Shown here one piece after another: positions 1 through 7,893 of a stretch of 64,000 nt of DNA. The notes under the pieces are model-generated. The model was not told the origin of the DNA and made no database searches. It saw nothing but the letters and a program-made list of their open reading frames with translations. The stretch comes from Alteromonas stellipolaris. GTDB lineage: Bacteria > Pseudomonadota > Gammaproteobacteria > Enterobacterales > Alteromonadaceae. Position 1 is the stretch's first letter. Every line of letters begins with the position of its first letter. Location: NCBI RefSeq assembly GCF_001562115.1, contig NZ_CP013926.1, positions 868,001 through 932,000 of the forward strand, read 5' to 3'. Position numbers and translations under genes: made by a program.

Positions 1-1232
1 TTGCTGCTGATACTACCTTTACCGCAGACGTTTCTTTAACCAATGATGCTCACTGGTTAATTAAAGGCCGCACTGCCGTAGGTAACGATAATGCTGATAG
101 TGCCACGCTTTATATCCAACGCGGTACGACCGTATTTGGTGAAGATGGCGACGATTTCTTAGTTGTACGCCGCGGTTCCAAAATGGAAGCGTCTGGTACA
201 GCAACATTACCTATCACGTTCACTTCATCTGAAGATATGACAGGTGGCGAAACGACTATCGGTCAATGGGGTGGCCTAGTTATCTTAGGTAATGCGCCAA
301 CTAACTTGTGTAACACAGGTGACGACGATGCAACCTCAGATGCTGAATTAGCAGCCTGTGGTGTGTCTGCTGAAGGTGATGCTGGCCTATATGGCGGCGC
401 TGACGCAGAAGATAGCTCAGGTACTTTCCGCTATGTTATCGTTAAACATGCAGGTAAAGCACTTGCAGCAGGTGATGAACTAAACGGTATCTCATTTGCA
501 GGTGTCGGTAGTGGTACTGAAGTTGACTTCATCCAAGTTCACGAAAACTTAGACGATGGTGTTGAGTTCTTCGGTGGCTCGGTAAACGTTAGTCACCTAG
601 TACTAACTGCAATTGGTGATGACTCACTAGATTGGTCTTTCGGTTGGACAGGTAAGGCACAGTACGTACTTATCAAACAGGGTCTTAACGGCGGCGACAA
701 TGCATTTGAAGCTGACAATAACGAAGATAACCCTACTTGGACGCCACTTACTACGCCTACTGTATCTAACGTAACCATCATTGGTTCTACAGATACCAAC
801 GGCGTACGTCTTCGCAACGGTACAGCAGGAACCATTAAAAACTTAGTAGTTACTGGTGGCGCTGACTACAGCAACTGCCTACGTGTTAACGGTGACGAAT
901 CAATTGCAAACGCAGCAAATGCTTCGCTTACTGTTACCCATTCTACTGTGGCTTGTGAGTCTACAAGCGCATTTGGTTCTGACGTGATTGGCACGGCAAC
1001 AACCCAAGAGTGGTTTGAATCACAAGACGGTAACACCGTTGTTGCGGATATTGATGCACTAAGCTTCGATGATGCAACCGGCTATGTGCCAAGCAGTGAT
1101 TCAGCGTTACTTGGTTCTGGTTTTGATGCGTCTACGCTAGATAGCTTCTTCGATAGCACTGATTATAAAGGTGCATTCGATGGCGAAGCTAACTGGACGC
1201 TAGGCTGGGTAACTGTAGGTCTTGAAGACTAA
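1..1232 (+). CDS. Secreted repeat-rich surface protein, 5' partial
   Basis: The reading frame is open from base 3, so the gene begins left of the window; 409 residues are visible. The sequence is acidic, rich in Gly, Asp, Thr and Asn, and has recurring motifs such as WGGLVILGNAP, GVEFFGGSVNVSHL and GDDSLDWSFGW, as in right-handed beta-helix or stacked-strand surface proteins. Two cysteine-containing loops lie near residues 101 and 119. It is followed by a hairpin terminator and then a TonB-dependent receptor, so a role as surface partner of that receptor is plausible but inferred. I recall similar proteins next to TonB receptors in marine bacteria, but I cannot name a characterised family. 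Any signal peptide lies outside the window. Confidence 0.8.
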   Translation, partial: AADTTFTADVSLTNDAHWLIKGRTAVGNDNADSATLYIQRGTTVFGEDGDDFLVVRRGSKMEASGTATLPITFTSSEDMTGGETTIGQWGGLVILGNAPTNLCNTGDDDATSDAELAACGVSAEGDAGLYGGADAEDSSGTFRYVIVKHAGKALAAGDELNGISFAGVGSGTEVDFIQVHENLDDGVEFFGGSVNVSHLVLTAIGDDSLDWSFGWTGKAQYVLIKQGLNGGDNAFEADNNEDNPTWTPLTTPTVSNVTIIGSTDTNGVRLRNGTAGTIKNLVVTGGADYSNCLRVNGDESIANAANASLTVTHSTVACESTSAFGSDVIGTATTQEWFESQDGNTVVADIDALSFDDATGYVPSSDSALLGSGFDASTLDSFFDSTDYKGAFDGEANWTLGWVTVGLED

Positions 1233-1252
1233 TTTACTTTCGTCATTCATTG

Positions 1253-1282
1253 AAGCTAAGGCGCTTGTGCGCCTTAGCTTTT
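1253..1282 (+). terminator. Rho-independent terminator between surface protein and TonB receptor
   Basis: A perfect 12-bp stem (AAGCTAAGGCGC at 1253-1264 with GCGCCTTAGCTT at 1269-1280) closes a TTGT loop and is followed by Ts. It lies 20 bp after the stop codon. It probably limits readthrough, so the receptor would be less expressed than the surface protein or have its own promoter. Confidence 0.8.
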
Positions 1283-1327
1283 GTGTTGAAAGGTCTTCCT
1301 AACTACAGTCCCATAGGAGTTTCCATA

Positions 1328-4024
1328 ATGAAAAATAATCAATCGTCAATATTCAAGTTAGGTAGCCTGACTCTTGCCATTTCTTCCATTCTGGGTTCAA
1401 GTTTGTTGTCGACAGCGGCAATAGCGCAACAATCAGAAGATGAAGTGATTGAAGAAGTTGTTGCTACAGGTACCCGATTAAAAGGGACTGCAACAGCGGT
1501 AATGCAAGAACGTCAAAACCAAGCGTTTGTTGCCGATATCATGGGTGCAGATCAAATTGCACGTACCGGTGATGGCGATGCAGCAGCAGCACTTCGTCGT
1601 GTAACTGGATTGACATTGGTAGATGGTAAATTCATCTACGTTCGTGGCTTGGGTGAACGTTACTCAAGCACACAATTAAATGGTATGACAGTACCTAGCC
1701 CTGATCCTACGCGTTCAGTGGTTCCATTGGATTTATTCCCTTCAAGTATCATTGAAAGCTTGAACGTACAAAAATCGTTTTCACCCAATATGCCTGGTCA
1801 TTTTGGTGGCGGTAACGTTAATATTCGTACTAAATCTATTCCAACTGAATTCGTTTTCAGTGTGTCTGGTGGGGCAGGTTGGAATTCAGAAAACAGTAAC
1901 GATGGATTTTTCTATGAAGGTGGCAGCGACGATTGGACTGGACGAGACGATGGCACACGTGCTTTGCCGTCTATCATTGCATCTAACCTTGCCGCTTCTG
2001 GCTCTGACGGCTTTGAAGGTGATTCTTCACGCACGTTAGCGCAAACACAAGAAATATTGAATTCATTCAACTGGGATATTGGCCCTGAAAGTAAGTCTGC
2101 AGAGCCAGACTTCAATTTAGGCGCAACCCTAGGTAATCGTTACACGTTTGACGATGACAGTGTACTGGGTTTCTTAGCGACGGTTTCTTACAGTAACGAA
2201 TGGTCAATTACCGAAGAACAATTGGGTAATGATATTGGTGGCGGACAAGATAATCCTCGCTTCACCAAATATCGTGACATGATTTCGACCGAACAAAATG
2301 TTCGCTGGAGCGGCATGTTTAATGTGGGTTACGAGTTAAATAGTAACCACAAAATTGAACTGGTTAATATGATGTTGCACGACATGCGTGACCGTCTGCG
2401 TGACGGTGAATACTTCGACGATAGTGAAAGCACCATCGGCGTGGAAGAGTTCAGTCGTATGGATATCATTTTCGAAGAGCGTGAAATGGTGTCGTCACAG
2501 TTGAAAGGGACACATAACTTCCTCGATATTGCTAACGGTGTGTTTTTTGATTGGTATGCAGGTACAAGCCGTGCCTCGCGTGAAGCGCCAGATATTATGG
2601 AAGTCACTTACCAGTTATTCTATGACGACGCAGGTGCGTTAGAGCTTGAGCGTATTGATGATACTTCAGGGACTAACTTAAACCGTCAATATCAAAGCCT
2701 TCAAGATGAATCTGATACTTATGGTTTTAATATCTCTACCCCCTTCTACGGAGACGGGTATGACATCGAAATTAAAGCTGGTTTTGATTATTACGAGAAA
2801 ACCCGTGATGCCGTTAATATCGATTTAGCGATTCGCCATTTTGGTATTAATGATGAATTTAAAGTGGGCAACCGACTGTATGATATTTTCTCAGAAGAAA
2901 ATATTAATAACCCTGACTTCTATGCAAGTTCAACAGGTAGCTCGCTATTTCAAGACAATACCGGTGAAGGTGATAAGTATTCTGCAGCCAGTAAACTGAC
3001 TGCTGGTTACTTGATGGTTGATGCCTTCATTGATAAAAAGTGGCGTTTAAGTGGTGGTGCCCGTTGGGAAGAGTTCCAGCAAATCTCAGTGCCTTTTGTT
3101 GAACACTCGAATGAGTTTGCAGCAGAAACGGATGAAATTGCGGACAGTATTTATAATGAAGACGATATTCTTCCTTCATTCGCATTAACCTATATTGCCA
3201 GTGATGAAATGCAATATCGTTTCAACATCAGCCAAACGTTAATTCGTCCTGATTTACGTGATATCAGTACTACATTCTTTATCGATCCGCTTACCGAATT
3301 CCTTGTTCGTGGTTCACCATCTTTGGTTGAAACAGAGCTTATGAACATAGATGTTCGCTGGGAATGGTACATGTCTCAAGGGAATAACGTGTCTGTTGCT
3401 CTATTTTATAAAGACATGGAAAACCCTATCGAGATGGTTCAGTTCGATGGCGGTGAGGGGGTACCTCAGCTGCTTACCGCTAACGGCGAAGAAGGTGAGT
3501 TATATGGGGTTGAAGTGGAGTTTTTACACGACCTCAGCTTCATCAGCGATTCAATGAGTAACTTCTTTATATCTGGTAACATGACGATATCAGATTCAGA
3601 AGTGACCATTGGCAGCGGTGATCAAGATTCTTTGTTCTCACAGCAAGCACGAGAAGCTTATGGCGGCACCATTACAGCGACTATTACTAATGACCAACGT
3701 CGTTTAGTGGGTCACTCTGAGTGGGTTGCTAACCTTCAATTAGGTTGGGATTCAGACAATGGAGAGCATTCGGCTTCATTGGTGTATAACTCTTTTGGTG
3801 AGCGAATTATTGCACCAGGTGTTCGCGGGTTCGAAGACGGGATAGAAAATCCATTCCATTCTTTGGATTTTGTTTACACTTACTATCCTGACTTCAACAC
3901 TACGGTCAAACTGAAGTTTCAAAATATCCTCAACGAGGATAAGGAAATTGAACAAGAAGGACTCTTGTTGCGCCGTGAAACCGTCGGCACAGGTATTAGT
4001 GCTAGTGTAAGTTACGACTTCTAA
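1328..4024 (+). CDS. TonB-dependent outer membrane receptor
   Basis: A protein of 898 residues. The ATG at 1328 is chosen because AGGAG precedes it and it opens a signal peptide of about 33 residues ending AAIAQ; the upstream extension to 1250 would read through the terminator hairpin. After the signal comes a TonB-box-like segment (EEVVATGTR), then a plug domain (about 45-165, with YVRGLGERYSSTQLNGMTVP), then a long beta-barrel rich in aromatic-ended strands, closing with VSYDF and a terminal Phe as outer-membrane barrels do. The substrate cannot be told from sequence. The gene sits between a surface protein and a TonB/ExbB/ExbD operon, which probably energises it. Confidence 0.9.
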   Translation: MKNNQSSIFKLGSLTLAISSILGSSLLSTAAIAQQSEDEVIEEVVATGTRLKGTATAVMQERQNQAFVADIMGADQIARTGDGDAAAALRRVTGLTLVDGKFIYVRGLGERYSSTQLNGMTVPSPDPTRSVVPLDLFPSSIIESLNVQKSFSPNMPGHFGGGNVNIRTKSIPTEFVFSVSGGAGWNSENSNDGFFYEGGSDDWTGRDDGTRALPSIIASNLAASGSDGFEGDSSRTLAQTQEILNSFNWDIGPESKSAEPDFNLGATLGNRYTFDDDSVLGFLATVSYSNEWSITEEQLGNDIGGGQDNPRFTKYRDMISTEQNVRWSGMFNVGYELNSNHKIELVNMMLHDMRDRLRDGEYFDDSESTIGVEEFSRMDIIFEEREMVSSQLKGTHNFLDIANGVFFDWYAGTSRASREAPDIMEVTYQLFYDDAGALELERIDDTSGTNLNRQYQSLQDESDTYGFNISTPFYGDGYDIEIKAGFDYYEKTRDAVNIDLAIRHFGINDEFKVGNRLYDIFSEENINNPDFYASSTGSSLFQDNTGEGDKYSAASKLTAGYLMVDAFIDKKWRLSGGARWEEFQQISVPFVEHSNEFAAETDEIADSIYNEDDILPSFALTYIASDEMQYRFNISQTLIRPDLRDISTTFFIDPLTEFLVRGSPSLVETELMNIDVRWEWYMSQGNNVSVALFYKDMENPIEMVQFDGGEGVPQLLTANGEEGELYGVEVEFLHDLSFISDSMSNFFISGNMTISDSEVTIGSGDQDSLFSQQAREAYGGTITATITNDQRRLVGHSEWVANLQLGWDSDNGEHSASLVYNSFGERIIAPGVRGFEDGIENPFHSLDFVYTYYPDFNTTVKLKFQNILNEDKEIEQEGLLLRRETVGTGISASVSYDF

Positions 4025-4027
4025 TTT

Positions 4028-4055
4028 AAAAAGCCCGGAATTGTCCGGGCTTTTT
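4028..4055 (+). terminator. Rho-independent terminator after TonB receptor
   Basis: A perfect 12-bp stem (AAAAAGCCCGGA with TCCGGGCTTTTT) closes an ATTG loop, starting 3 bp after the receptor stop. It separates the receptor from the energisation operon. Confidence 0.9.
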
Positions 4056-4077
4056 ATTGCGCGATTGTCTGCTGAAT

Positions 4078-4104
4078 ATGACGGTTATGTAATAAAACTG
4101 TCAT
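4078..4104. promoter_or_regulatory. Palindromic candidate operator before the TonB operon
   Basis: ATGACGGTT (4078-4086) and AACTGTCAT (4096-4104) form 9-nt inverted arms with one mismatch, separated by 9 AT-rich bases. The element lies about 75 bp upstream of the first gene of the DUF3450-TtpC-ExbB-ExbD-TonB operon, where a dimeric repressor or activator would bind. I cannot assign a regulator. Confidence 0.3.
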
Positions 4105-4179
4105 GGAAAACTCCTATCCTACGCCCAGAATTTTATAGTCGGTAATCCCGATTTCTTTTAACTTTAAAGGTTTGAATGT

Positions 4180-4938
4180 ATGAAGCTTATCAATTCTTTG
4201 CTTATTGCAGGCGCGCTTGTAGCGACACCTGTACTAGCACAAGACGATGAAGTACTAAATCCCGTTATCGATGAGGCGGCGAAAATTAATGAATCTGCTG
4301 CGAAGTCGCAGGAAAAAATAAACGGCATTACCGATCAGATTGACAGTAAACTTCAGCAATTCAAAACTTTGATGAAAGAAATTGAAGGTTTGGAAGTTTA
4401 TAACACTCAACTTCGTAAACAAATTAGCAGCCAAGAACAAGAAATGGATGACTTGAACGCCGCTATTGATGAAGTATCGGTTGTTGAGCGTCAAATTACC
4501 CCGCTTATGATGCGTATGATTGACGGCATGGAACAGTTTATTGCCCTAGACGTACCTTTTCTTCCTGAAGAACGCAAAAACCGCGTTATGGATTTGAAAG
4601 CCATGATGGACCGCGCCGATGTAGCCGCGTCTGAGAAGTTCCGTCGTGTAATGGAAGCGTACCAAGTTGAGATGGACTACGGTCGCACCATGGAAGCCTA
4701 CAGCGGCTTGCATACTATTAATGGTCAAGAGCGTGACGTAGAGTTTTTACGCTTAGGTCGCACAGCGCTTATTTATCAAACTCGTGATGCTAGTTCACAA
4801 GGTGTTTGGAACAAGCAAACTCGCCAGTGGGAAGAGCTAGACAGTAGCTACCGCACACAAATTACTAAAGGTCTGCGCATGGCGAAGAAACAACTTGCCC
4901 CAGACTTGCTAATGTTACCAGTGGCTATTACAGACTAA
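4180..4938 (+). CDS. DUF3450 periplasmic coiled-coil protein, TonB-operon accessory
   Basis: A protein of 252 residues with a 20-residue signal peptide (ending PVLA). A coiled-coil segment rich in Glu, Gln and Lys spans about residues 30-110, and a mixed C-terminal domain contains repeated MMDR and MEAY elements. The layout matches DUF3450, a family found almost only upstream of TtpC-type ExbB homologues. AAAGG at 4166-4170 lies 9 nt before the start. It is the first gene of a tight run of six genes, all separated by less than 30 bp. The likely role is periplasmic: bridging the TtpC/ExbB/ExbD/TonB motor to receptors or the cell wall. No biochemical function is established from sequence. Confidence 0.85.
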   Translation: MKLINSLLIAGALVATPVLAQDDEVLNPVIDEAAKINESAAKSQEKINGITDQIDSKLQQFKTLMKEIEGLEVYNTQLRKQISSQEQEMDDLNAAIDEVSVVERQITPLMMRMIDGMEQFIALDVPFLPEERKNRVMDLKAMMDRADVAASEKFRRVMEAYQVEMDYGRTMEAYSGLHTINGQERDVEFLRLGRTALIYQTRDASSQGVWNKQTRQWEELDSSYRTQITKGLRMAKKQLAPDLLMLPVAITD

Positions 4939-4951
4939 GAGGTTGATGAGA

Positions 4952-6319
4952 ATGTTTAATTCAGTAAAACGTATCGCTTTTGGCCTAGTAGCCCTTAGCT
5001 TAAGCGCTGGTGCAGTAGCACAAAACGACCGCGCAATGGACCTAGACGCACTGCTTAAGCAGCTTGAAGAGGGACAATTTGCACAGTCTGAGCAAAATAA
5101 ACAACGTGAGCGAGATTTTGTTGCTCAACGTGCTGAGCAAGATCAAGTATTGCGCGATACACGCGCTCGTCGTGACCAGATGTTGGCACAGTCAGAGCAG
5201 CTTGAAACACGATTTGAAGAAAATGAATTTAAATTGGCCGACCTTAACGGTGCGCTAGATACACGTTTAGGTTCACTAAAAGAATTGTTTGGTGTACTTC
5301 AGCAAATTGCTGGCGACACGAAAAACAAATTTTATAACTCAGTAGTATCGGCTCAAATCACAGGTCGTTCAGACTTCCTTGATAAAATGGCACAAGACAT
5401 GGGCTCTAGCTCAAAGCTTGCTTCTATCGAAGAAATTGAGCGTGTTTGGTTTGAAATGCAACGTGAAATGACTGAGTCAGGAAAAGTAACCAAATTCACT
5501 ACTGACGTCGTTGAAGCGGGTGGTCAGAAAGTATCGAAAGAAGTGGTACGCGTAGGACCTTTCGCGCTAGTTGCTGACGGTAAATACCTTGAGTACAACG
5601 GTGTGACCGGAACGGTTTCAGAACTTATCCGTCAGCCTGCTGACCGTTACAACAGCTCAGCTGCAGAACTTCAAGAATCTGCAAGTGGTGAGTTAGTTCA
5701 GTTTGGTATCGACCCAACAGGTGGTTCAATTCTAGGTCTTCTAGTTCAGGCGCCCAATCTTAAAGAGCGTGTTGAACAAGGCGGCGTAGTAGGGTACATC
5801 ATCCTTATCGTTGGCGCGTTCGGTTTGTTACTTGCCCTAGAGCGTTTGATTACCTTGTCGCTTATTCGCATGAAAGTGAACAAGCAGCTTAAGAGTAAAG
5901 AAGTTAAAACCAACAACCCACTTGGCCGTGTACTTAAAGTACGTGACGAGCATCCAAACGCTGATGTTGAAGCACTAGAGCTTCACCTTACTGAGGCGAT
6001 TTTGGGCGAAGTACCTAAGCTAGGGCGTAACCTTACTATCATAAAGATTATCTCAGTAGTAGCGCCGCTTATGGGTTTACTTGGTACGGTAACCGGTATG
6101 ATTAATACATTCCAAGCCATTACCTTATTTGGTACAGGCGACCCGAAACTAATGGCTGGTGGTATTTCAACAGCACTCGTTACGACGGTTCTTGGTCTAG
6201 TAGTAGCAATCCCTATGACTTTGCTATACGCCATGCTGAATACACGTTCTAAGAACATTGTATATATCCTACAAGAACAGGCATCTGGCGTTATTGCAGA
6301 GCGCGCAGAGCGGAGCTAA
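4952..6319 (+). CDS. ttpC: TtpC-like MotA/TolQ/ExbB proton-channel protein with periplasmic domain
   Basis: A protein of 455 residues. The ATG at 4952 is chosen because AAGAGG (4937-4942) is 9 nt upstream, whereas in-frame starts at 4943 and 4946 are too close to it. A signal peptide (cleaved near AGAVAQ) precedes a coiled-coil periplasmic region of about 230 residues. The C-terminal third is a MotA/TolQ/ExbB domain with hydrophobic helices near 275-295, 360-385 and 405-430, including PLMGLLGTVTGMINTF. This fusion layout is that of TtpC, the extra protein needed by Vibrio TonB2 systems. Only 2 bp separate its stop from the exbB start, so co-translation is likely. Confidence 0.88.
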   Translation: MFNSVKRIAFGLVALSLSAGAVAQNDRAMDLDALLKQLEEGQFAQSEQNKQRERDFVAQRAEQDQVLRDTRARRDQMLAQSEQLETRFEENEFKLADLNGALDTRLGSLKELFGVLQQIAGDTKNKFYNSVVSAQITGRSDFLDKMAQDMGSSSKLASIEEIERVWFEMQREMTESGKVTKFTTDVVEAGGQKVSKEVVRVGPFALVADGKYLEYNGVTGTVSELIRQPADRYNSSAAELQESASGELVQFGIDPTGGSILGLLVQAPNLKERVEQGGVVGYIILIVGAFGLLLALERLITLSLIRMKVNKQLKSKEVKTNNPLGRVLKVRDEHPNADVEALELHLTEAILGEVPKLGRNLTIIKIISVVAPLMGLLGTVTGMINTFQAITLFGTGDPKLMAGGISTALVTTVLGLVVAIPMTLLYAMLNTRSKNIVYILQEQASGVIAERAERS

Positions 6320-6321
6320 TC

Positions 6322-6840
6322 ATGATCGAGTTTCTGGAAGCAATTCGCGATTTCACAGAAACAGGTGGCCAGGTTCTTCTGGTCATCGGTCTGCTGATAT
6401 TCGTTATGTGGCTTTTGATCCTCGAGCGTGCCATGTATCTGATGATTTGGCATAAGCAAGCTAAGAAAGAAGCGGTATCTATGTGGACTGCACGTAACGA
6501 CCGCGCTTCTTGGATTGCACAGCAAGTTCGTCAGAAAACGATTTCACAGTTAACTATGCGTCTTAACGGTAGTATCCCGATTATTCAGTCTTTGGTTGCG
6601 CTTTGTCCGCTGCTTGGCTTGATGGGAACGGTAACCGGTATGATTGAAGTGTTCGATGTTATGGCCATTGCAGGTTCGGGTAACGCCCGCTCTATGGCAT
6701 CAGGCGTATCGAAAGCCACTATCCCCACTATGGCGGGCATGGTTGGTGCACTTTCAGGCGTATTCGCCTCTACGTGGCTTAACCGTATGGTGAAATCTGA
6801 ACGCACGCATCTTGAGGATGCATTGACTATTCAACGTTAA
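6322..6840 (+). CDS. exbB: ExbB2-type biopolymer transport protein
   Basis: A protein of 172 residues with a first membrane helix at about 16-40 (VLLVIGLLIFVMWLLILER) and the ExbB/TolQ signature CPLLGLMGTVTGMIEVFDVM in the central helix, followed by a third helix with GMVGALSGVFAS. ExbB forms the inner-membrane channel that, with ExbD, uses the proton gradient to drive TonB. It is shorter than E. coli ExbB (244 residues), as is usual for the TonB2 type. GGAG is present in the leader 6 nt before the ATG. It follows ttpC by 2 bp and precedes exbD by 29 bp. Confidence 0.93.
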   Translation: MIEFLEAIRDFTETGGQVLLVIGLLIFVMWLLILERAMYLMIWHKQAKKEAVSMWTARNDRASWIAQQVRQKTISQLTMRLNGSIPIIQSLVALCPLLGLMGTVTGMIEVFDVMAIAGSGNARSMASGVSKATIPTMAGMVGALSGVFASTWLNRMVKSERTHLEDALTIQR

Positions 6841-6869
6841 TGCTACGGCATTAAGGTAAGGTAAAAATT

Positions 6870-7277
6870 ATGAAGCAACATTTTCAAAACCTAGTTGATG
6901 AAGAAGAAGCAGCCATCGATATGACGCCCATGCTGGACGTTGTATTTATCATGTTGATTTTCTTTATTGTAACCGCATCGTTTGTGAAAGAAGCGGGTAT
7001 TGATGTTAACCGCCCTGAAGCAGCTACTGCTGTGAAAAAAGACCGCGCTAACATTCTTATTGCTATCTCTGATAAAGGCGAGATTTGGATTAATAAGCGT
7101 CGTATCGATGAGCGCGCAGTACAGGCTAACATCGAGCGTCTACACGCTGAAAACCCGCAGGGTACTGTTGTGATTCAAGCAGATAAAGAATCAACGACTG
7201 AAACCCTTATTAAGGTTATGGATGCCTCCCGTGCGGCAGGTGTTTTTGATGTTTCGATTGCAGCTCAAGAGCCATAA
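6870..7277 (+). CDS. exbD: ExbD biopolymer transport protein
   Basis: A protein of 135 residues. An N-terminal cytoplasmic tail leads into one membrane helix beginning IDMTPMLDVVFIMLIFFIVT; the Asp in MLDVVF is the family's protonatable residue. The rest is a periplasmic ExbD domain (ANILIAISDKGEIWINKRRI, then VVIQADKEST). It partners ExbB and TonB. AAGGTAAGG precedes the start. The next gene, tonB, begins 3 bp after its stop. Confidence 0.95.
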   Translation: MKQHFQNLVDEEEAAIDMTPMLDVVFIMLIFFIVTASFVKEAGIDVNRPEAATAVKKDRANILIAISDKGEIWINKRRIDERAVQANIERLHAENPQGTVVIQADKESTTETLIKVMDASRAAGVFDVSIAAQEP

Positions 7278-7280
7278 ATC

Positions 7281-7889
7281 ATGCCACGATATATAATCGC
7301 ATTTGTTATATCCCTTGCGATCACGTTAGGCCTGTTCTTCTTGATGCAATCACTTATCAAGATGGGTGGCAGTGCGTTAACGGAACCGCCAAAGGGTAGT
7401 GTACTTGACTTTGTTAGGGTTAAGCAGGACGAACAGGTCGAGAAAAAAGACCGTAAGCCTAAAAAGCCGCCTAAGCCAGATCAGCCACCACCACAAATGG
7501 AGCAGCCTCAAATGGACTCACCCACTCCTGATGCGGAAGGGACGTCTATGGATTTCGGTGCAGATGTTGGTGATGATATTTCATTAGACGGCGGGTTAGC
7601 CCTTGAGTCTGGTGATGGCGAGTATTTACCTATTGTTAAGGTGGCGCCGGTGTATCCTCGTCGTGCTTTACAACGTGGTATTGAAGGCTTTGTTATTGTT
7701 GAATTTACGGTAACTAAGCAAGGCGCAGTGCGAGACCCTATCGTGATAGAAGCCAACCCAGAGGGTATATTTGAACAAGCAGCAATGGATGCAGCAATGA
7801 AGTTTAAGTATAAGCCGCGAGTGGTAAATGGCGAAGCCACGGAAGTGTCTGGTATTCAAAACCGTATTACCTTCCAGATAGACGGATAA
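7281..7889 (+). CDS. tonB: TonB energy-transducing protein (TonB2 type)
   Basis: A protein of 202 residues: an N-terminal membrane anchor (about 5-27), a Pro/Lys-rich spacer (KKPPKPDQPPPQ near 60-70), an acidic linker, and a C-terminal TonB domain from about 115. That domain contains KVAPVYPRRALQRGIEGFV, with the YP motif typical of TonB C-terminal domains, and ends KFKYKPRVVNGEA...ITFQIDG. It spans the periplasm to contact TonB boxes. The spacer is short, as in Vibrio TonB2, which may be why an extra periplasmic partner (TtpC, DUF3450) is encoded beside it. Confidence 0.94.
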   Translation: MPRYIIAFVISLAITLGLFFLMQSLIKMGGSALTEPPKGSVLDFVRVKQDEQVEKKDRKPKKPPKPDQPPPQMEQPQMDSPTPDAEGTSMDFGADVGDDISLDGGLALESGDGEYLPIVKVAPVYPRRALQRGIEGFVIVEFTVTKQGAVRDPIVIEANPEGIFEQAAMDAAMKFKYKPRVVNGEATEVSGIQNRITFQIDG

Positions 7890-7893
7890 TGAC

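Noticed and set aside
1250..1327. N-terminal extension of the TonB receptor frame to a TTG at 1250.
   Set aside because: It would translate through a strong terminator hairpin, lacks a ribosome binding site and does not look like a signal peptide; the ATG at 1328 has AGGAG and a proper signal.
4056..4179. Pho box before the TonB operon, prompted by CTGTCAT at 4098.
   Set aside because: The second direct-repeat half at 11-nt spacing is missing on both strands; only an inverted repeat remains.
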